Below, piece by piece: positions 11,496-23,261 of a DNA stretch of 64,000 nucleotides (positions are counted from its first letter, which is position 1; each line of letters opens with the position of its first letter). The stretch is from Nemophila menziesii (Eukaryota; Streptophyta; Magnoliopsida; Boraginales; Hydrophyllaceae): the NCBI GenBank assembly GCA_029959085.1, contig JARWIR010000038.1:5402915-5466914 (forward strand), written 5' to 3'. The position numbers and the translations under genes are program-made. The notes below the pieces were generated by a model. That model was not told the DNA's origin. It saw nothing but the letters and a program-made list of their open reading frames with translations, and made no database searches.

Positions 11496-12479
11496 ATTGA
11501 TCGTTTTGTTCTTAAATGCATTGCAGAAGGGGAAAAAGGCAATACAGTATCGTTCAAACATTAATGGGTTGCTTGGGATAATGCAGTTGGATGGTATGAT
11601 GAAAGATCACTTGTCAGAATGCACCAGGACACCTTTTTATAGGTTATGGAAAGGGATATTCGAAAGGAAAGATAAGTATAAGTATATGAAAAAGTCTGAC
11701 GTACTCATTAAACAAATAATAGATTGCTACTCGTCTGTCTCGGGTGGTTTCGTAATCGGTGGAAGAGAAGTGCAGTTAACTGAGAAAGAATTAAAGATAC
11801 TATTAGGTATCGAATGTGGTCACGACCATCTGCCCAAGAAAGTTACAGTTGATGTAAACAACATATCAGCTTGGTATAGGAGAATATTCGGGACTGTGAG
11901 GACAGTAAATTTAAAACTACTAACTCAAAAAATAGAAATTTTAATTAGCGCGTTTAAAGGTAAAGAACTCACGTTGGAGGCGCGTGAGGATATGGCGAAG
12001 TTGTTATCAAGATATACAGTAACGTCACTATGTTTGTCAAAAAGACATTACCAAGCAAAACAGTTACACAGCAGTATATGCGAAGACTTGGATAGAATAA
12101 AGAAGTACAACTGGGCTGGTGAAATGAGAAATTACATGATTAAATCGATACACAAATGTTCAGATACAACACGAGCAAAGGGAGGTCTTTTTGTGTTACT
12201 GGTAAGATGATTACATAAGAATGTATATTAAACTGATACAATAAACACTGAAAAATACGTTTTTTAACTTGTAGCCATGGTGTTTCGAACACGTGAAAGA
12301 ACTTGGTAAATTAAAGGAAGCAGATGCAGTTCCCAGGTGTCTTAAATGGGAGTACATGCTTGGTGCTAGCAGAATCAATGTGGATTCAGTGAAGATTAAA
12401 AAGGTTATGGAATAATGTTATACATGTCTATCAAATACATACATATAAATATAGTCCTACTGATTTTTCGTGTACATAT

Positions 12480-12735
12480 ATTGTGTGTACTTCGAGTTTT
12501 ACTATATGAAACTGTGAGTACTCTGAGTTTTAATATATGAAAACTGTGAGTACTTTGAGTTTTACTATATGAAAATTGTGAGTACTCTGACTTTTAATAT
12601 ATGAAAACTGTGACTACTCTGAGTTTTAATATATGAACACTGTGAGTACTATGGGTTTTCATATACTAAAAGTATGAGTACTCCCAGTTTTGGTATAGTA
12701 AAACTGAGAGTACTCTGAGAGTATAGTTCAATTAC
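12480..12735 (+). repeat. GAGTACTC array 2 (companion gene intron)
   Basis: Eight to nine units of almost constant 32-bp period, consensus 'CTGTGAGTACTCTGAG' followed by 'TTTTAATATATGAAAA'. Four octamers are exact; the others differ by one base (for example GAGTACTT, GACTACTC). The whole array lies within the intron 12404-12825. It is flanked on both sides by a repeated segment starting 'AGGTTATGGAATA' at 12402 and a close copy at about 12738. Confidence 0.92.
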
Positions 12736-14732
12736 GAAAAGTTATGGAATAGTATTTTGCATGTCTATCAAATACTTATATATAAATATGTAACTAACGA
12801 TTTATTCGATCTAACAAATATGTAGGTAAAAAGGAAGGAGCTAAAACCAACTGCTGAGGAAGAGGGATGGCTAGGAAATGATGATGATAACAAAAACAAA
12901 GGTACTAAAGCAACTGTGTTAATGGAAGGAGAGTGCAGTGTGGTTGCTGAAAAAGAGGTAGAAGATTTCGTAGGAGATAAAACTGTGATAAAAGAGGGTG
13001 TCTTGGATGAGGATGAAAGTGTACAAGTTGGAAAAAGGTATCGGATGATGATGAAATGTTGGTGGATGGTTGGATGAATGATATAGTAGATGGGTTGATG
13101 AGTGAAATCAATCGTGAAGATGATAAAGTTGAGAGTACATGTAAGAACATTGAAGTGGTAAAGGAGTCTGCAGAATCAGATAAAGCAGAGGAAGGAAGTA
13201 AGTCATCAAACAATAACGATGAAGGGTATGATATAAATATGGATAAATCTGATGGTAGTGCGGAGGAAGAAATGTTGATAGACGACTCTCTAGACGATGG
13301 CCCCCCCAGAGGGGGTGAAGAAGTAGAGAAGAATGACATGGATAGTCCATTAGAGGCGCGCTTGAGCAACGAAGAAGAAGAAAACGAAGAAGTAGACTAA
13401 AAAAGAACAGAACCAGATGAGTTGACAAAAGTAGTGGAGATGGTTGTTCACGGAATCAACAAAAACTGGTCCAGGTTTAACGGGGAAATAGAAGAAGGAA
13501 AAGAGTCTAATGATCCCGTGGTTAAGTCCCTAAGAGAAAAGTTGATTGAGTCAGGCAAGGAAAAAAATTACTTACTAGATGATATTGAGAGTCTAACCGA
13601 GGAGAGGGGTAAACACGAAAAATCAATAGCCAAATATGAAGAGAGGAAAGCTAATTTAGAAACAATAAAAAAAGAAGGGTGATATGTTACAGCTAGTAGA
13701 GACACTAAGCAACCAGGTGAACAAAGAAGAAGTAAAAAACAAGGAGTTGGAGCAAGCAATACTGAGTCAAGAAGGGAAAATAAATCGACTTAGGGAGCAA
13801 ATTGCAAAGATGAAGGAGGAGAAGGAAAAGTTGAAGACTGAGATAGCTAAAAAGGACAAGGAGCATAAAGAAATAAGCACGTGGTACAACGCATGCCTCG
13901 ACGATCTTGAAAAGTACAAGACTGAGTGCGAAAACATGAGAACAGCGGCATCAATTTTAGAGAGTAATAACGAAGAAGCCGCAAAAGGAATTGAAAAGAA
14001 ATTGCATCTAGCGGAAAAGAGGGAATTACTTCGGATGTGGAGTTAGTTGGTGAAGTTAAAACAAACATAAAACGGAGAAGATCGTACAGATTGTCGACCC
14101 CAGGATCGATACCGAGAAATGTTAAAAGAAATAACCGTGCTGCAGCTGCAGCAAAAAGCATAGATTCTGACTTTGTTGAATAACCAAGAACGCAACGCAT
14201 TAAGGTAACGAATAAACAAAAAGAAGGAGCACTAGATAAAACAAACAAAAAACAAGTGATTGAAAAAAAACAAGGAAAAGATCGATGAAGGGGAAAAGGA
14301 AAAAGAAACAGAGTTAAAACAATCCGAAGAAGGGAATAAAGGAAAATCAAAAAAATAGTGGAATGGAGAGGACACCGTGGATGAGAAAGATTATAATTTT
14401 CTTTTGCAGATTAAAGAAGACAACTTGGGAGATGCAATATGGTGGAATAAACAGGATGAATTAGTAGTATCAGGAAATGATGCTTTTGTTGTTGCACATA
14501 AAGAGATGATTGAAGTGCAGGTAAACAAATTTAAATATGATCATTGCATAACAAAAGATCTATATTGAACATTGACTATGTGAATAATAAATAATGCCGG
14601 TGATTAACGCAATGCTAAAACTTGTACAAGAAGAATATAGAGTGAAAGGAGGGAGGCATGGTGTGACACACCAGAGCGCGATGTGCATGGTAATATTCAA
14701 GTTAAATGATAATTAAATAACTGCATAAATCT

Positions 14733-15000
14733 GAGACTACTCTGAGTAAATTAGAGAGTACTCTCAGATTTACTATAACAAATCTGAGAATACTCTGAGT
14801 TTTTATTATTCAATTATAAAATTGTGAGTATACTCGGTTTTACTATACTAGGTCTGTGAGTACTCTCTAATTTAATATATCAAAATTGTGAGTACTCCGA
14901 GATTTAATTTATGGAAACTGTGAGTACTCTGAGTTTTATTATATGGAAACTGTGAGTACTCTTAGATTTACTATAACAAATCTGTGAGTATTCATATTTT
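14733..15000 (+). repeat. GAGTACTC array 3 (companion gene intron)
   Basis: About eight units of roughly 32-34 bp in the intron 14690-15057, with five exact octamers. The unit again joins GAGTACTC to a 'T(C/G)(A/T)GATTTACTATAACAAA'-type spacer. The spacer sequence varies more than the palindrome, which suggests the palindrome is the conserved part. Confidence 0.9.
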
Positions 15001-15819
15001 TTGTAGTTCAATTCAAGTATTACGAGTTGTAATTTAAATTGTTCAATTTGGGTGCAGAGTTTAATTGAAAACGAGGATGTTGATGGCACGCTCATGTATG
15101 TTGCAAATCCATTTTTAAAAAATAGTCAAGAATATGCTTTCACTCTATTGCCTATGTTTGTTAAGATGGTAAGTCTGGACATTGGATTCTGTTGGTGTAC
15201 AGTCGAGGAGATAAAGAATTTTTTCATTACAACTCTATCGAACCAAAAAATCCAAAGTCAATCGGTTCAAAGACCGAACAAACAGCAGCAAAGTTTACAA
15301 AGTTTTTGGTCTAGAATGTATTGAGGAAAATAGACCCCAATAAAGAACACAAATATGTATTGAGGCATCTGGATTCTGCTGAACAAGAACCAGGAGTGTG
15401 GACTGTGGTGTGTTATCATACTATGGTGTTATGGATATTATCGCAATGGGTTGCTACGTCAAAACACTTACAAATAAAACTATATTAACGAAGGAAGAGC
15501 CATGATTGTTCGTAAGTTATTGCGTAGCAAATACTCACAGTGCATCAACATGGGGAGTAGTGATTAATTGACTTATTATAATTATTTAACAATGTAATGA
15601 TTCTAGCTTTTGAACTTAGATTGATTTGGAATTTTAGAATGTTTTAGTTATGTAACTGAAATGTTGGGCTGTTTTGGATGTTTTTAGCACTTATCTGAAT
15701 TCTGAATGTAATATGGTTTTGGTAATGTTTAATTAGTTGATTGTTGAACAGTTAATATAGCATGAACATGAGTGTGTAGATGTAAAGTTACACACTATAG
15801 AGAACAGGGTAAACGATAA

Positions 15820-16300
15820 AGTACAGAGTACTCAGACAAAATGGTAGAATACTCAGACAAATATGTAGAGTATTCAGACAAAAATAACGAGTACTAAGAC
15901 AAAATGATAAAGTACTCAATAAAAAATGAAGAGTACTCAGTCAAAAATAACGAGTACTAAATACCAATGAACGAGTGCTCAGATAAATGATAGAGTGCTC
16001 AGATAAATAATAGAGTACTTGGACAAATGAAAGAGTACTCAGAAAAATGATAGAGTACTCAAACAAATGATAGAGTACTTAAACAAATGATAGAGTACTC
16101 AGAGAATTTATATAGTGTACTCAAGGAAGTTCTGTGGTACTCATAAAAATATATAAAGTACTCAGAGAAGTATATAGAGTACTCATAGAAGTGTAAAGAG
16201 TATTCAGTGAGATAGATAGAGTACTCATTAAAATGTATAGAGTACTCAGACAGAAGTATAGATTAATTCTGTAAACGTGTAGAGTATTTATACAAATATA
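15820..16300. repeat. GAGTACTC array 4 (spacer between the two convergent MULE genes)
   Basis: About 22-24 units of roughly 20 bp, consensus 'AGAGTACTCAGACAAATGAT', fill the intergenic spacer. Eight octamers are exact; many others are single-base variants such as GAGTGCTC or GAGTACTT. The period is shorter than in the intron arrays and the spacer words differ, yet the central palindrome is the same. No gene overlaps it. Confidence 0.93.
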
Positions 16301-16503
16301 TGTGGAGGTGTATGTATTATACCTAAAAGAATAGAGTATTCAATTGCAAGACAGCTTACATCATTAACAAAAAAATCAAAGTCTATAACGCATTAAAGTT
16401 TAAAAACATATAATGTAAAAATAATTCAATAGCACCAACGCGTGAATCTAAACATTAACAAGAAGTTAATAAGCATAAATACTATTAAAGAACTCTCCTT
16501 AAA

Positions 16504-18773
16504 TTATCGTGAGGGAGCATCTCTACAAGTAGAACGATTATGAGTACCCAACTTCTTGCAATTGCCACAACGGATTCTACGGACAACCTTCTCGGTGCTT
16601 GAACGAAAGTGCTTAGTCTGAGGCCTACCCGGTGGAACCCTAATAGAAGGAGCAAGAATAATCTGAGATTCGTCGACCGGGACTTCAACTTGAAAGGTAG
16701 TCATAGCAGGTATGCTCTTTGAATAAGTCTTAATGTATGATGAAGTGTGAAAGTAAGACTCTACATAATCGAACGGATCACGAACAGAAGCACTAGATAC
16801 TGCACATAAAGCATGCTGACACGGGAAGCCGAGCTCTTTCCATTCACAACAAGAACAAGTACGGGCATCTATATCTACCACCATGATTGGATTTGAGACG
16901 ACTTGAAACTGAGAAGGGTGGATTGTTTAATGGTCCAAGTGTAGCTCAGACCAACATTAGTGTTATATAGCAACATAATAGCCGGACATAGTGGTGAAGT
17001 CCATTTGGATGACTTTAAAGATCGTTCATAAATCCACTGCATTAACTTAATACGAAGAGCGTCAACAAGCTCACAAATAGGAAGACCCCTTTGTTCTATT
17101 ATCCAGTAGTTAAACGACTCGACTGCATTAGAAGTCATCTCCCCGTATCGTCTACCACGGAAATAAGCATTTGCGGAATTTTCCCTTGGCAAACCCTTCA
17201 GAAAATCTTTGACCCGCTTCTTTCCTTCAAGCAACAGAATAGCCATCTGTTGATCATAATGTTCAACGGTTGGAGCATGCGCGACTTGCTTGAGAAGATA
17301 CACCATTTTATCACGGAAAAACGGAGTGCCGGAAATTGAAATCCTGAGGCTTTTCTCAATATGCTTAATGCAGAGACTGTGACTATCTTGTGGGAAAACC
17401 TCCCTAACACCATTTATTAGACCCTTGTGGCGGTCTGATATAAATGTGAGAGGACGGCCATCAACAAGGGGCTTTAAAAACTAAAGAAATGCAGTCCAAT
17501 TGTCGGTGTCCTCACCAGGAACAACGCCAAAAGCAATAGGGAATAAACTTGATTATGCCAAACAATAAAATAGTAAGGATCAAATAATAAAAATGAATGT
17601 ATAACAAAAAAACAAGTAGTATGTTGATATAATACCTTGATCTCCATCTTTTGCAATAGCAACCAATAACGAGCCCTTGAACTTGGACTTCAGGAACGTA
17701 GCGTCCAAAAATAACATGGGGCGACAAGACTTAAAACCAGTAATAGACCCACCAAATAAGAAAAAACATATGTGAAATACACGGGATACAGGATCGCACT
17801 GAACTGAGAAGGCCGTAATTGGATCAAGTTTCTGGAGCTTTTCATAGTAAGTTTGCAAACTATTGAATGAAGATCCAATATCACCGTATAGAGTGTCCTT
17901 AGTCTTATGAATAGTAGACCAAGATGTTTTGTACGAAATATCGAAACCATAACTCTCCTTTAAGACAGACTGAATGTCTCCAGGCCTAGACGATGGTTTA
18001 GAACGAAGTTCATCGTAAATAACACGACTAAGAATAGAAGAATCTAACCGGGAGTGTGAGGTTTTCTTGTAAACTTGACCGCACGTGTGAGTACTCCTAT
18101 ATGTACCCAAATACCAAAATCCGTTTGTCTTTTCACGCGATACGTATATATAGCAATTACAACCTTTCTCGACCTTGTAAAAGCACTGAGCGCTGATGCG
18201 CGAGTTCTTATTATTATGGATATAGTCGAAATCAAACCCATCAATAGCAGCTTGCTTGCAAAGAACGGAACGGAACTGCTCAGCACCACCTACAAAACAC
18301 TGGACAACACCTTCTAACCCAAATTTCCAAGAATCACTCCTCATATCCTTCTTTTCATGAATAAAAAAGGTTGGATCAGGGGTAGAGGCAACAACAGACC
18401 GAATCGGATCAGCGGAGATGGGTGTAGTAATGCCAGATGATTCTGCAGAGGATATATTGTTGAAGCAAGCGGCTCTGGAATCAGTAACGTAAATATAAAT
18501 CTTGTCAAATACACCACGTCCAAGAATCCACTTAATTGTGCAAAAATCTGTTTCAGTTTCTAGAAGGGAATCATTATACTCTCCTATAGTATAAGATATA
18601 ACAGCAGCTTTAGATAGCTGAGGCCACCTAGACTCAACAAAATTCTTTGGTGAGTTAATACCATCCAGCTGATCAAAGGGGAGGAAAATCTGATCAGTTT
18701 CCATCTTGAACACAACAAGCACGTCTTTGATCATTATATCTGTCATCAATAATGGGAAACAGTGAGTATACAC
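16504..18773 (-). pseudogene. MURA-type MULE transposase, decayed
   Basis: Read on minus from about 18773. The N-terminus has a PB1-like region ('VLVVFKMETDQIFLPFDQL'), then the MuDR DNA-binding domain ('GGAEQFRSVLCKQAAIDGFD' to 'STHTCG'). The MULE DDE domain has Asp in 'LFLDATFLKSK' (codon 17703-17705), Asp in 'FISDRHKG' (17433-17435) and Glu in 'SNAVESFN' (17118-17120). A SWIM zinc finger 'CSCCEWKELGFPCQHA' and a zinc knuckle C-x2-C-x4-H-x4-C near 16512-16556 end the protein. A donor at 17636/17635 starts an intron ending near 17548. Lesions are an in-frame TAG at 17481-17483, an apparent one-base shift at the intron junction, and a frameshift near 16920. All three catalytic acids are intact, so decay seems recent. 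In an intact element this enzyme would cut and move the MULE in the nucleus. Confidence 0.88.
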
Positions 18774-18792
18774 CCTTCAATGAAAAAATTCA

Positions 18793-19155
18793 GAGTACTC
18801 TATGGAAGACTATCAATAAGATGAGCACTCAGTGTTTTAGAATGTATAGAGTACTTTGGGAATTTTAAAAAAACTCAGAGTACTCTATCTAATTATATAA
18901 CAATGAGTACTCCATCAATATAAATGCATAGAGTACTCAATCCTTGGTAGATTTCATAGAGTACTCCATCGTTTTTATAAAAGATGGAGTACTCTATATA
19001 TTCTTTAAGTACGAGTACTCCATCGATATTTAAAAAGATCAGTTTTCTAATAATTTAAAAAAGGATGAGTACTCCCTAGATAACTTAAAACGATGAGTAC
19101 TCTATATATTTAAAAAAAGGATGAGTACTCTCTGTATTTTAAAAACGCTGAGTAT
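18793..19155. repeat. GAGTACTC array 5 (5' flank of the transposase)
   Basis: About twelve units with irregular spacing of 26-40 bp, ten octamers exact, directly upstream of the transposase start. The octamer is followed by C-C-A-T-C or T-A-T-A-T. Its location in the promoter region makes a regulatory binding site plausible. Confidence 0.92.
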
Positions 19156-19159
19156 CGTA

Positions 19160-20743
19160 CTGGGTTGTACTATCATGCATGCAGCGGCTGTGATAAACCC
19201 TAGATATTTCAAATCGGAAAACACTAACGTTCTAACTGAAAAACAATGAAAGAAACGCGAAAAATGAAACGAATAAATGCACTAACAAACATATCATGAA
19301 CAAATCTACCATGAAACACATGGAAAAAGATTAAAAAAAACTCTGAAACGAGTATAATTTATGCACATAATCATGGATTAAATCGAAAAACTAAACATAT
19401 AACAAGATATATACTGGATATTGGGTTTAAATAATGCTATTACATACAAAAAATGAATGAAACGCAAACACACCTATAAATTGATGAAAAAAAAACAGTA
19501 AAACGATTTGAAACAAACCTTAAAACAAAGGTAACAACGTGAAACCCTCTCTAGAATGTAGAAGGATGAGACGTGATGAACATATGATACCAAACGAAGA
19601 AGGTTGAAATCGGTAAGGAAGGATTTGAAATAAATCTGGAAAGCTCACGAAATTGGAGAGAGAGAGGACTAAAATAAGCTCATAAAAATTAATAGAGAGA
19701 GAGAAAATGCAAAAATTGTTTATATAAGTCTAAAAAACATTTAAGGGTAGTAAGGTAATAGGAATTTTAGGTCTCATGTGTTAAATTCTTTTTGAGGTCT
19801 TTAGTAAAAAGAGAAGGAAATGGGAATTTGGATTAGAAAATAGGGTGTATCTTCAAGACTTTATGGAGCATTTTTTCTTTAAGAGCTAAGATCACTTCAA
19901 GTTCAAGTGATTAAAGTAATTGTTGTAGAAAGCAATTTCAAACTGCCCTTACTCCCCCTCCATTGTAATATATATTAATATATTTACAACACATTCCAGC
20001 GAGTTATGAATAATACTAAATATGATGGTTTCATATAAGTTCATTCCGTTATATGAAATTTTACTTTTCTTAGAATTATAGGTAGCAGATCAGCTAGCTA
20101 AACGAGTATGATCTTTGACATGAAAAAAACGAGTATGGTCTCTCCCCCGTTAAGATAGTACTAAAAAAGTCATCTACATGGCTAGCTTACATGTGAATGA
20201 GTCTTGGGAAATATTAAAAGGTGAAAATGTAGCATGACAAAATGTTTCATCAATCGTAATGTTATGCGTAGACTCATTAAATTGAATGATTTCACATGGC
20301 AGGATGGTGGAAGGTGGGGTTAAAAATATGGGTTAAAAAAGAGGAGCAATTGTTTAACAAAAAGGGTAAAGATGACAACTGTTGGATGAAGAAAGATACT
20401 CATGTCTAGGTGTAAAAGTATAACACTTGACCAATTGAAAGGAATGAATTACTCTCATTTTCCATTCATCAAAAAGGTATAAATCCATGAGACAATCACA
20501 CATGGTCTTGAAAGTTTTTCAATCTTGCCAAACTTGCATTACTCTCTCAATTTGATTTACTTTTAAGTACATAGAGGAAAGAAAATATCGTCTCCCCACA
20601 CACTTGCAGATATGTAATGTTAAATCGAGTTTGATAATACTCATCACGTTTTGACAAAAATAATAATAATAATAATACTCATCACGTTGAACATTAGTTC
20701 TACCTATGCTATTCATATTTGGTCATTTTGAGTTAGATCATTA
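19160..20743. other. MULE right flank and intergenic DNA
   Basis: Up to about 19860 the sequence is probably the transposase leader and right end of the MULE; it includes purine-rich GAGAGA tracts near 19650-19705. From 19860 to 20743 no gene or clear repeat is seen, apart from a short AAT trinucleotide run near 20657-20674. Confidence 0.35.
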
Positions 20744-22433
20744 TGTTGGAATTATGCCTTACCCCCGATCGTCTTGTAATGAATTGAACACAAGTGTTTA
20801 CTATATACGATAATAGTTATCCCTACAGTAGTGATTAAGAGAATTATTTTCTTGAATCTATGGTAAACTTTTATGTTTACGGTATTCATTTATATAATAT
20901 AAAGGCAGATCCTCGATTAAGTTACGAACTAGATATCATAAGGTGTTATGATAATGAGAATCTAGCTCATAGGACTTAATCTAAACTTGTTCTTAATCGT
21001 AGGATCATCGAACTAGGACCTCGATGATCTGGTTTGATTAATATATACCTAACGAGTATTTATCGGATAAATATTGGTAGTTCTAGTTTACCGAGTTAGG
21101 TACATAGATAATGCACATAGAGATGTGATTATCGAACCGACTAAAAATCTAGAGATTCCTAATGGTTAATTACCTTGAACTGTCAAGTAGGTTAATCTCT
21201 AGAAGGAATTTTATGCTTGTAATCCTTTGACCTGAGGTCATCACTATGGTTGTGTATGTGCTTGTTGTGTTTTGATACTGGACTACTAGTGTGTCATAAT
21301 GCTAGTCGAAGGGATATTGGACAAAACTTAGTATTTATGCTCCTAGGGATGAGTCAAGATGGAATCTATCAACTCTAGGTAAAGAGTTTGAGCTCTACGA
21401 TGTCATAGATTATAACGATTGTATCAAATTCTTGGCCAAGGTGATAGAATGAATGAAGAAAGGTGTTTCTTAGGTCATTCGTTGATAATCGACGTGTAAC
21501 GTAGTTGATTTTCTAAAATGGGATTCGACAGTTGTACCATATCCCAGGATAATCCGGAGTTGTAAAGATAGAGGGAATACGTGTATGATCCTTCACCGGG
21601 TTCTTTGTACAGAGTTACTTCACGTTATCCGTTCGTTGGGGAGTGTTGTTAGACGCCAACCTCGATTAGTGGTTAATTTAATTAACTACTACCAGTTTAA
21701 CGATGAACCCACGTAGTCGCACATTAACGAGTGCATTGAACTTGCTTCATGACGTTAGTTAATTTTATTATTAGATATTAAATATTAATTCATTATATAC
21801 TTGGAATACTGGTATATTAATTTGCTAGCACAAATTAATATTCTAATATAAGACCGATCTAAGGCAAAAGAGAAAGAAAAAAAAGGAAAAAAATAATTAA
21901 CAAGTTAGTGGTTAAAACCACGTACCTCCAGTAGTGTGAAATGTGTCACTAACCGCTGGGCTAGTCAAGTATTTTTGTATAATGTAGAAGGTCCAAGTCC
22001 ACTTCACAAGTGGTAATGGACCAGATTATTAAGATAATAAATTTCATTATACGTTCCTGACTTTTCCAATTCTTTGTCTTTTCATTTTATTCTGTTAAGT
22101 TTATATAAATATAATGAGAGTCATTATACTGATATAACTTTTCTCACCGGTTTTCTTCCAAGAAAAAAACCCACAAGAAAATAAAAAGTCTTTTTGTCTC
22201 CAAGTCAGAATTGTGATTCTGAAAGCAAGGATCAAACTCGGTGTGCAAAGCGTGGAGGCTTCAAGTTTTTGAAGCTGGTTTAGTCCAATTCGATTCTCAT
22301 ACAAAGCGTTAAGGTATGTAACCAAAACTTTGTTTCTGTTTAAATACTTAAATCACACTAGATTGGCTTAGGATTGCAATTACTTGTTTCCGCTGCTCAT
22401 ATATTTGATATAACCGTGATTGCGAATCCTTCA
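20744..22433 (+). mobile_element. solo LTR, 1690 bp, with 5-bp target duplication CATTA
   Basis: The element starts TGTTGGAATTATG and ends GCGAATCCTTCA, with TG..CA termini. It is flanked by CATTA at 20739-20743 and again at 22434-22438. No internal coding region or second LTR adjoins it, so it is a solo LTR left by recombination between two LTRs. The terminus style ('CCGCTGC' late, TCCTTCA end) suggests a Copia-type family. A TATA-like TTATATAAATA near 22100 supports the plus orientation. Confidence 0.78.
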
Positions 22434-22438
22434 CATTA

Positions 22439-22661
22439 GTTGTAAAGTATCTTCCAATGTTATCTCCTTATTATTTTCTTCATCCGTTTTATATTATTAT
22501 ATAGAGCTATTTGTTATCAAGAATGGTTAAAGATTGTCTCCACATACTTTAATTATAGTTACTTCAACCATTGATTCAGATCATTCCATAATTCCATAAT
22601 TATTTGAAGGAAAAAATATACAATAAAGATAAAGAAATATTAAATATAAAATTTCTAGATT
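22439..22661. other. short AT-rich spacer
   Basis: Nothing recognisable is seen between the solo LTR and the next Copia LTR. Confidence 0.3.
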
Positions 22662-23261
22662 TGATGATCCCGTATATAGAGAAATTACTGAATTTTCATA
22701 GAATGATCACATTTTAAGTTTTTCTTTCTCCTTCAAAAGATCACATTCCAAGATTAATTTAACTGAAGTTTGAAAAGAAGAAACTAAAGAATACCATAGA
22801 AAAAGACCAGAAATATGTATCTTCATTTATATATCTGTTCACTATATATATACACATACATAATATTTATTTGAATTACAAAAAAGATAAAAAAAGTAAT
22901 CAAATAAGATCGATGCTTTATAAAAATTTGATCTTATCAAATCATATAACCACTTTGCACGTTTATACAAATTAGTTGCAACAGTAAGTCAAATAATATT
23001 ATCTCGTCTAACATCACCCTACAAGCTGACAGGCCGAGCAACAATAGGTTGCTTGGAGATAAGAATTTTGAAACGTGTAGAAGACAAACCTTTAGTAAAT
23101 ATACTTGCAATTTGATCTTGTGAACATATCAAATTGTTGGGCAAATGAGATTTTACCCAAGTGTTGACCATGTTTACGATATTAGTCGGTGACTCAATTT
23201 AATAAAATGATTCAGATATTAAAACGTTTATTCAAGTTGTAAAGATTAACGTAATATATTC

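Larger units (their letters stand above)
11527..15560 (+). pseudogene. MULE companion gene, DUF1985-like N-terminus and weak Ulp1-like C-terminus, decayed
   Basis: Exons traced: 11527-12201, 12275-12403, 12826 to about 14180, about 14377-14520, about 14600-14689 and 15058-15168. The true start is not located; the first exon opens at an acceptor (TTGCAG). The N-terminal part has the DUF1985 pattern: 'KKSDVLIKQIIDCYSSVSGG', then F-V-I-G-G-R-E-V-Q-L-T with 'KELKILLGIECG', and after the intron 'PWCFEHVKEL...PRCLKWEY'. The middle is acidic and then a long coiled coil (13422-14040), followed by a basic KRRRS patch. The late exons ('IWWNKQDELVV', 'EVQ' + 'VINAMLKLVQEEY') resemble the start of Ulp1 peptidase domains; a catalytic triad cannot be assigned. 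Lesions: frameshifts near 13037, 13680 and 14030 and an in-frame TAA at 13398-13400. Such genes accompany transposases in plant KI-MULEs and VANDALs. What it binds or cleaves is unknown. Confidence 0.7.
11000..19860. mobile_element. Mutator-like element (MULE) with transposase and DUF1985/Ulp1-type companion gene
   Basis: This composite unit has two convergent decayed genes: the companion gene on plus (from 11527) and the MURA-type transposase on minus (16504-18773). Five arrays of the palindrome GAGTACTC fill its non-coding intervals. The layout resembles Arabidopsis KI-MULEs, which carry Ulp1-like genes, and VANDALs, which carry VANC genes; both usually lack long terminal inverted repeats. 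I found no long inverted repeat and no 9-bp target duplication, so both outer borders are estimates. The left limit is where the Athila LTR similarity fades; the right limit is the end of the transposase 5' region. Confidence 0.7.

Noticed and set aside
12905..14350. Minus-strand frames of 86-167 codons opposite the MULE companion gene
   Set aside because: They are Ser/Leu/Phe-rich antisense shadows of the acidic and coiled-coil coding region.
15820..16300. Regularly spaced palindromic repeats looking like a CRISPR array
   Set aside because: Spacers are short, similar to each other and the context is a plant MULE; there are no unique spacers and no cas genes.
11000..19860. Long terminal inverted repeats of the MULE
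   Set aside because: I looked for complementary ends around 11.0 kb and 19.7-19.9 kb and found none; a non-TIR MULE is the better description.
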